64,000 bases of DNA, from assembly GCF_900156605.1 (NCBI RefSeq), contig NZ_FTOA01000005.1, positions 124,001-188,000 on the forward strand. Direction: 5' to 3'. This stretch comes from Insolitispirillum peregrinum (GTDB lineage: Bacteria; Pseudomonadota; Alphaproteobacteria; Rhodospirillales; Rhodospirillaceae). Position numbers and translations under genes: made by a program. The notes under the pieces are model-generated. The model had not been told where the DNA came from. It saw only the letters and a list, made by a program, of their open reading frames with translations, and made no database searches. This document shows, piece by piece, positions 59,283-64,000 of this stretch. Each line of letters begins with the position of its first letter. The first letter of the stretch is position 1.

Positions 59283-60680
59283 TCAGCCGGCAAGCGCCTG
59301 ACGTTCGGCCTTCAGGGCTTCCGAGATCAGGAACGCCAGTTCCAGCGACTGGTTGGCGTTCAGACGCGGATCGCAGTAGGTGTCATAGGCTTCGGACAGA
59401 CCGGATTCCGTGATCGCCTGCGAGCCACCGATGCACTCGGTGACGTTGCGGCCGGTCATTTCAAAATGCACGCCACCCGCATGGGTGCCTTCGGCCTTGT
59501 GGACGGCAAAGAACGCCTTCACTTCATCCAGAATGCGGTCGAACGAGCGGGTCTTGTAGCCGTTTTCGGTCTTGATGGTGTTGGCGTGCATCGGATCGCA
59601 GGCCCACACCACGTTACGCCCTTCGGCCTTGGCGGCGCGCACCAGCGCCGGCAGCTTTTCCAGCACCTTTTCAGCGCCCATGCGGACGATGAAGGTCAGC
59701 TTGCCGGGTTCATTGCGCGGGTTGATGGCGTCGCACAGGGTCAGCAGGTCGTCGGTGGTCATCGACGGACCAACCTTGCAGCCGATCGGGTTGCCGATTC
59801 CGCTCATGAACTGCACATGCGGCCCCTTGGGATCGCGGGTGCGCTCACCGATCCACAGCATGTGGGCCGAGCAGCAATAGACTTCGCCGGTGGTGGAATC
59901 GGTGCGGGTCAGGGCTTCTTCATAGGGCAGAAGCAGGGCTTCGTGGCTGGTGAAGAAGTCGGTCTTGCGGATCTGCGGCACACGGTCGCCGGTCAGGCCG
60001 CAGGCTTCCATGAAGGCCAGCGTTTCCTGAATGCGGTCGGCGAGGCCCTGATACTGTTCGGCCTGCGGCGAGCCGGAGGCAAATTCCAGCGTCCACTTGT
60101 GCACCTTGTGCAGGTCGGCATAGCCACCGGCGGCAAAGGCACGCAGCAGGTTGAGGGTCGCTGCCGACTGGTTGTAGGCGCGCATCATGCGGTCAGGATC
60201 GGGGATGCGGGCATCCGGGGTGTTTTCCGGGCCGTTGATCATGTCCCCGCGATAGCTGATCAGCTCGACGCCGTTGATCTTTTCGGTCGGAGCCGAACGG
60301 GGCTTGGCAAACTGCCCGGCCATCCGGCCCACCTTGACGATCGGCAGGGCCGCGCCAAAGGTCAGCACCACCGCCATCTGCAACAGCACGCGGAAGGTGT
60401 CGCGGATGGTATCGGCGCGCAGCTCGGAAAAGCTTTCGGCGCAGTCGCCGCCTTGCAGCAGGAACGCCTCACCGGCGCAGACCTTGGCCAGCTGGGCCTT
60501 CAGCGTGCGGGCTTCGCCAGCAAAGACCAGCGGCGGCATGGTGGCCAGGGATGTTTCCACGCGGCCCAAGGCATCGGCATCGGGATAGGTCGGCATCTGG
60601 AAGTCTTCCCAGGTGCCACCCTGGCCCCGGCGCTCCTCAACGATGCGTCTCCATCCGTCTTTTGTCCATTGCCCAGACAT
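59283..60680 (-). CDS. Class II (plant-type) 3-deoxy-7-phosphoheptulonate synthase
   Basis: A 465-residue DAHP synthase of the AroA-II type: [11 protein letters not shown] (about 79-89), [34 protein letters not shown] and CDPMHANT are diagnostic. It condenses phosphoenolpyruvate and erythrose-4-phosphate, the first step of the shikimate pathway. The start ATG ([12 protein letters not shown]) has GAGG 8-9 bases upstream; an ATG three codons earlier is too close to that site. Monocistronic. Confidence 0.94.
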   Translation of the reverse strand: MSGQWTKDGWRRIVEERRGQGGTWEDFQMPTYPDADALGRVETSLATMPPLVFAGEARTLKAQLAKVCAGEAFLLQGGDCAESFSELRADTIRDTFRVLLQMAVVLTFGAALPIVKVGRMAGQFAKPRSAPTEKINGVELISYRGDMINGPENTPDARIPDPDRMMRAYNQSAATLNLLRAFAAGGYADLHKVHKWTLEFASGSPQAEQYQGLADRIQETLAFMEACGLTGDRVPQIRKTDFFTSHEALLLPYEEALTRTDSTTGEVYCCSAHMLWIGERTRDPKGPHVQFMSGIGNPIGCKVGPSMTTDDLLTLCDAINPRNEPGKLTFIVRMGAEKVLEKLPALVRAAKAEGRNVVWACDPMHANTIKTENGYKTRSFDRILDEVKAFFAVHKAEGTHAGGVHFEMTGRNVTECIGGSQAITESGLSEAYDTYCDPRLNANQSLELAFLISEALKAERQALAG

Positions 60681-61142
60681 CACACTCATCCTCGGTGTCC
60701 ATAGAAAAGGGAGCACACAGTACATCACGCCACGGCCCAATGCCATAGCTGGCATTCTTTCAACTGAACGGGACGATGAAAAAGCAAGTCCGGTCAGCGG
60801 GGAGAGGCTGCGACTGTCGTGCTGTTGCGGTTGCTGTAATTCACCTTAAAGTTTTATTTTTTTCAATTATCCATTTCAGAGTGTTTCTGCTGCGACATAC
60901 GGAAAGGGGCATCCTCCGACGGTCCGCGACGATCGTCAGCTTACGGAGGTTCCTTGGGGCAGCGTTCTGCCATGCCGGTTCCCGTGATCAGGGGATGGGT
61001 ATGTCTATCCGGGCGTAAATCGGTGCCAAAAAATGCGCCCTGTGAAATCCGGTGTTATGGGATATGGGTGTAAAGACCAGTAGAGAAGCATCAATCAGTG
61101 ATTGATGTTTTCCCGACCACGCTCTTAAAAGAGGAGCCTGCG
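60681..61142. other. Divergent intergenic region between the DAHP synthase and an unknown gene
   Basis: An AT-rich pocket at 60840-60880 (GTTTTATTTTTTTCAATTATCC) is the likely promoter zone. No gene, repeat or riboswitch is recognised. Confidence 0.4.
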
Positions 61143-62921
61143 ATGGCCGCCAGCAAGTACGGTGATATTTCTGATGCACGCGATCGTTTGGCGACGGCCC
61201 GGACGCTGCTCTATCCCATGCTTGGCCTCGCCCCGCCATCAGGAGCAGGGATGCCGACCTCGCCACCGGTGGCGCCACCGGTGGCGATCGTACCGCCGCC
61301 CCTGAACGGCGGAGGCCGCCCCCGCAGTTCAGGGGCGACTGGCGGCTCACCGACAGGTGGCGCCGGGTCTGCGCAGCTGGTGATGCTGAAAGTGGCCGTT
61401 GATGACGCGGTACGGCTTGGCGCGGCCTATGACCTGCTTCCGAGCGGCCAGTTGGCCGTTGTTGCCAGCCGTCTGGCGGCGCTGCGGCAATTCGGGCAGG
61501 CCATTGCGACGGCGTCGGGAAAGGCCGCCCTGTGTACTGGTGACGTCAAAGCCATCAAAAAAGCGCTGGAGGAGGCTGCTGCTGTGGCATCCCGTGCTGT
61601 GGGAATGATGGAACGCCTCAATACCATGTACAGCAACAGCAGCGAAGACCCGTCCTATCACTGGCGGCTGGTGGCCGGGCTGGTTGGCGGTCAGGCTGTT
61701 CCCGGGCAACGGGCGGGTGGTCATGTGTGGACACAGGGCCTGTCTCCCGTTCGGGTCATGGAGTACCTGACGCCCAATCGCAGCTTTGGCGGCAACTGGT
61801 CGGCACATATTGGGCAATGGTTGCATGACTGTGAAACCGGGCAAACGAACGAACCGTTCTTTCTGTGGTGCGAAACGCGGGTGGGGATTGATGGTGGTGC
61901 CGAGTACCTGAGTGATGCGGCACAAAAGGCGGCTTTGGTCACCCTGAAGGATGGCCAGCTGTGTCAATTGGCCCCATCAGTGGGGGGGGAGCCGGTTCTC
62001 GAGCCGTTTTCGACCTCGGTTCTGAGCAGTCTTGGCGAGTCCTATGACATGTTCATGGCCTATTGCATTGATGAACATGGTGTTCTCTATGTCTACCCCC
62101 ACCCCGAGGGGGCAGCATCGGGTCTGGTTGCGCTGGCGATGAAGCGACTGGAAAAAGTGGCGGGAGAATCGATCGGGCAAAAGGGACGGATTTACCATTC
62201 TTCCGGTCATCGAGGGGAGGCCGTCGCCGGCGCCGGGATGATCTGGGCGGCGAATGGCAGTGTGGTCGCCATCTCGACCAAAAGTGGTCATTACTGGCCA
62301 ACCATCGAAATGTTCCTGCAGACCCTTGCCTTTCTGGAACCAGCCCTCGGCAATGGCGTCGCGTACTTTGACTTTTTGTGGGATGGCGATTTTTGTGTCG
62401 CCAGTTGTCCCGCGCGCGATTTCCTGCGGATCGGTCGGGCCGGATTTTCACCGGCAGCCGTTTCCGAAGCCTTCCTGTTTGGTGACATGGATATGAAGAC
62501 TGGCGCCATCAATATGGAAGAGCAGAGCTATTCCTTTGGTGATGGCGAAAGTGCTTCCTCTCCCTATGGCGGGAAAAAATTGCGCAGGTGTGTTGAGTAC
62601 TTCCTCGCCACCTTCTCGCGCTTTTCAGGGGATCAGACACGGCGCATCCTGGAAGAGCGGCGTCTGGCCAACCGGACGCGCCTTGGCATCTACAAGGGGC
62701 GGACGCTGGACGCTGAAATGTTCCGCGAGTGGGAGCGCGAGCAGATGTTGCTACAGATTGCACGTGGGGATGAGGCTGGTTTTCAAGGGGCAACGCCCTT
62801 TGACAAAACGGCTCTGGATGGTGGTGCCGCCGCACGCCACGAACAACGCATGCAAGGGCTGGAGAACGGGGGCGGCAATGGCGGTCGTGCGCGTTCGAAC
62901 AATTTCCGCCGTTACAAATAA
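61143..62921 (+). CDS. Large protein of unknown function with a possible effector-type module (592 aa)
   Basis: No named domain is certain. A Pro/Gly-rich linker (about 30-75) separates a short N-terminal helix from a helical region (80-170). The segment around 340-400 reads IYHSSGHRGEAVAGAGMIWA then ISTKSGHYWPTIEMFLQTLA; from memory I associate a similar HSS...AGxI...SGHYxP pattern with uncharacterised, effector-like bacterial proteins, but I cannot verify this. The C-terminus is Gly/Asn/Arg-rich. No signal peptide. GAGGAG lies 7 bases before the ATG. It stands alone and ends beside a repeat fragment. Confidence 0.72.
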   Translation: MAASKYGDISDARDRLATARTLLYPMLGLAPPSGAGMPTSPPVAPPVAIVPPPLNGGGRPRSSGATGGSPTGGAGSAQLVMLKVAVDDAVRLGAAYDLLPSGQLAVVASRLAALRQFGQAIATASGKAALCTGDVKAIKKALEEAAAVASRAVGMMERLNTMYSNSSEDPSYHWRLVAGLVGGQAVPGQRAGGHVWTQGLSPVRVMEYLTPNRSFGGNWSAHIGQWLHDCETGQTNEPFFLWCETRVGIDGGAEYLSDAAQKAALVTLKDGQLCQLAPSVGGEPVLEPFSTSVLSSLGESYDMFMAYCIDEHGVLYVYPHPEGAASGLVALAMKRLEKVAGESIGQKGRIYHSSGHRGEAVAGAGMIWAANGSVVAISTKSGHYWPTIEMFLQTLAFLEPALGNGVAYFDFLWDGDFCVASCPARDFLRIGRAGFSPAAVSEAFLFGDMDMKTGAINMEEQSYSFGDGESASSPYGGKKLRRCVEYFLATFSRFSGDQTRRILEERRLANRTRLGIYKGRTLDAEMFREWEREQMLLQIARGDEAGFQGATPFDKTALDGGAAARHEQRMQGLENGGGNGGRARSNNFRRYK

Positions 62922-62929
62922 AGCAGCAG

Positions 62930-63115
62930 GATCATGGAGCGCTGCTCCAAACCTCGCCGGGGCCTTGAGGCCTCGGACCCCATTGATTTGATATTGAAAG
63001 AAAAAATGGGGGATCGGGGGCATTGGCCCCCGAACAGGTATGGGCGGTAGCCCAGTCGCCTGCTTTGTCGCAGTGATTTTGCGCAAAACCGGAACACTTT
63101 TGCGCTCCCTGCTCT
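62930..63115. repeat. Truncated copy of the dispersed element (reverse orientation)
   Basis: It starts at the GGAGCGCTGCTCC palindrome and runs through GGGGCCTTGAGGCCTC to the terminal hairpin GTGATTTTGCGCAAAACCGG and ...CCCTGCTCTGG, where the usual terminal TA has been lost. The inner long pair is missing. Confidence 0.7.
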
Positions 63116-63125
63116 GGCATGTAGA

Positions 63126-63159
63126 AAGGGGAAGCAATCAGGCACGATTGCTTCCCCTT
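63126..63159 (-). terminator. Probable terminator of recA
   Basis: AAGGGGAAGCAATC pairs perfectly with GATTGCTTCCCCTT across a 6-base loop, 89 bases past the recA stop. The following minus-strand sequence is only weakly T-rich (TCTAC). Confidence 0.6.
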
Positions 63160-63247
63160 CTGGATGATCACCACCTGCCGGTCCGGGCCGATGGTGTCAA
63201 TACGATAGCATTGCCAGAGCCAACTGGCACGCAATCAGCTATAGGTC

Positions 63248-64000
63248 TTACGCCTCACCTTCGGCGGCGTCTTCCTCGCTGATTTCGCCCGGTGCGGCGG
63301 TCAGGACGTCGCTGATCAACCCTGCGTTCTGCCGAATGGAGGTTTCGATCTCATTGGCGACTTCCGGGTGTTCTTTCAGATAGGTCTTGGCGTTTTCGCG
63401 GCCCTGCCCGATGCGGGTGGAGTTGTACGAGAACCACGAGCCAGACTTTTCGATGATGTTGGCCTTGACGCCCAGATCCAGCAGTTCGCCGGTTTTCGAG
63501 ATGCCTTCGCCATACATGATGTCGAAATCGACGATCTTGAACGGCGGGGCAACCTTGTTCTTGACCACCTTGACGCGGGTCTGGTTGCCCACCACGTCTT
63601 CGCGGTCCTTGATCTGGCCAACGCGGCGGATGTCGAGGCGGACCGAGGCGTAGAACTTCAGGGCGTTGCCGCCGGTGGTGGTTTCGGGGCTACCGAACAT
63701 CACGCCGATCTTCATGCGGATCTGGTTGATGAAGATGATCAGCGTGTTTGAGCGGGCCACCGAGGCGGTCAGCTTGCGCAGGGCCTGCGACATCAGGCGG
63801 GCCTGCAGGCCGACGTGGGAGTCTCCCATTTCGCCTTCGAGTTCGGCACGGGGCACCAGCGCGGCGACCGAGTCCACCACCAGCACGTCGATGGCCCCCG
63901 AGCGCACCAGCGTATCGGCGATTTCCAGCGCCTGTTCCCCGGCGTCCGGCTGGGAAATCAGAAGGTCGTCCAGACTGACCCCCAGCTTGCGGGCATAGAT
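63248..64000 (-). CDS. recA: RecA recombinase, C-terminal part
   Basis: The last 250 residues of RecA; the start lies beyond the window. Visible parts are [19 protein letters not shown], Walker [19 protein letters not shown], loop L1/L2 region [14 protein letters not shown] and [15 protein letters not shown], and an acidic tail EEDAAEGEA. RecA forms filaments on single-stranded DNA for recombination and SOS LexA cleavage. A hairpin terminator follows. Confidence 0.98.
   Translation of the reverse strand: MYARKLGVSLDDLLISQPDAGEQALEIADTLVRSGAIDVLVVDSVAALVPRAELEGEMGDSHVGLQARLMSQALRKLTASVARSNTLIIFINQIRMKIGVMFGSPETTTGGNALKFYASVRLDIRRVGQIKDREDVVGNQTRVKVVKNKVAPPFKIVDFDIMYGEGISKTGELLDLGVKANIIEKSGSWFSYNSTRIGQGRENAKTYLKEHPEVANEIETSIRQNAGLISDVLTAAPGEISEEDAAEGEA

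Overview
The window reads as a chromosomal segment of a high-GC alphaproteobacterium, most likely of the Rhodospirillales (a spirillum-type, potentially nitrogen-fixing organism). The evidence is an alphaproteobacterial-type NifA with the oxygen-responsive cysteine motif, ethylmalonyl-CoA pathway enzymes (mesaconyl-CoA hydratase and a malyl-CoA lyase/thioesterase family protein), a plant-type class II DAHP synthase, and a DEAD-box helicase with a long Ala/Lys/Val-rich tail. The genus cannot be fixed from the sequence alone.

Region 1-11 kb, minus strand: the start of a DctB-like sensor kinase, then a tightly overlapping operon for a multisubunit Mrp-type cation/proton antiporter (E-F-G-B-C-D plus two further D/NuoL-like subunits and an 86-residue membrane protein, with no full-length MrpA). 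Upstream of it is an NMT1/ThiY-type ABC importer operon whose leader contains a perfect intrinsic-terminator hairpin just before the first start codon. Region 11-24 kb: a DUF192 protein, a membrane protein with a degenerate GGDEF domain, nifA, a two-component pair, a DEAD-box RNA helicase, a nickel/cobalt exporter with its DUF1007 partner, and holC. Region 24-34 kb: a large unknown protein, a soluble FIST-domain chemoreceptor, a cold-shock protein, a MipA/OmpV outer-membrane protein divergent from a QseBC-like two-component system (with a decayed partial duplication between regulator and kinase), a TetR regulator with a clear operator, a Rid-family protein and two identical tRNA-Val(CAC) genes. 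Region 34-45 kb: gph, glmU, glmS, a TerC-family protein, a YbaL-type antiporter, the two acyl-CoA enzymes and pdxY.

Region 45.3-53.2 kb is the accessory highlight. It holds a response regulator, a protein fusing an intact papain-like cysteine protease to an alpha/beta hydrolase, a TIR protein, a SLOG-family nucleotide-sensor protein and, facing them, a TIR-NB-ARC-TPR (NLR-like) protein that starts at TTG. This combination of TIR NADase-type domains, a SLOG sensor and a STAND ATPase looks like an immune or conflict system. I do not recognise this exact arrangement as a named one. Region 53.4-64 kb returns to housekeeping genes (gltX, nadE, pncB, class II DAHP synthase, recA) with two unknown proteins among them.

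A dispersed, highly palindromic intergenic element of about 290 bp, with 14-bp terminal inverted repeats beginning with TA, recurs through the window in complete, internally deleted and fragmentary forms. In three places its terminus supplies the stop codon of the neighbouring gene, and in one place one of its ends has expanded into a 58-bp tandem array.
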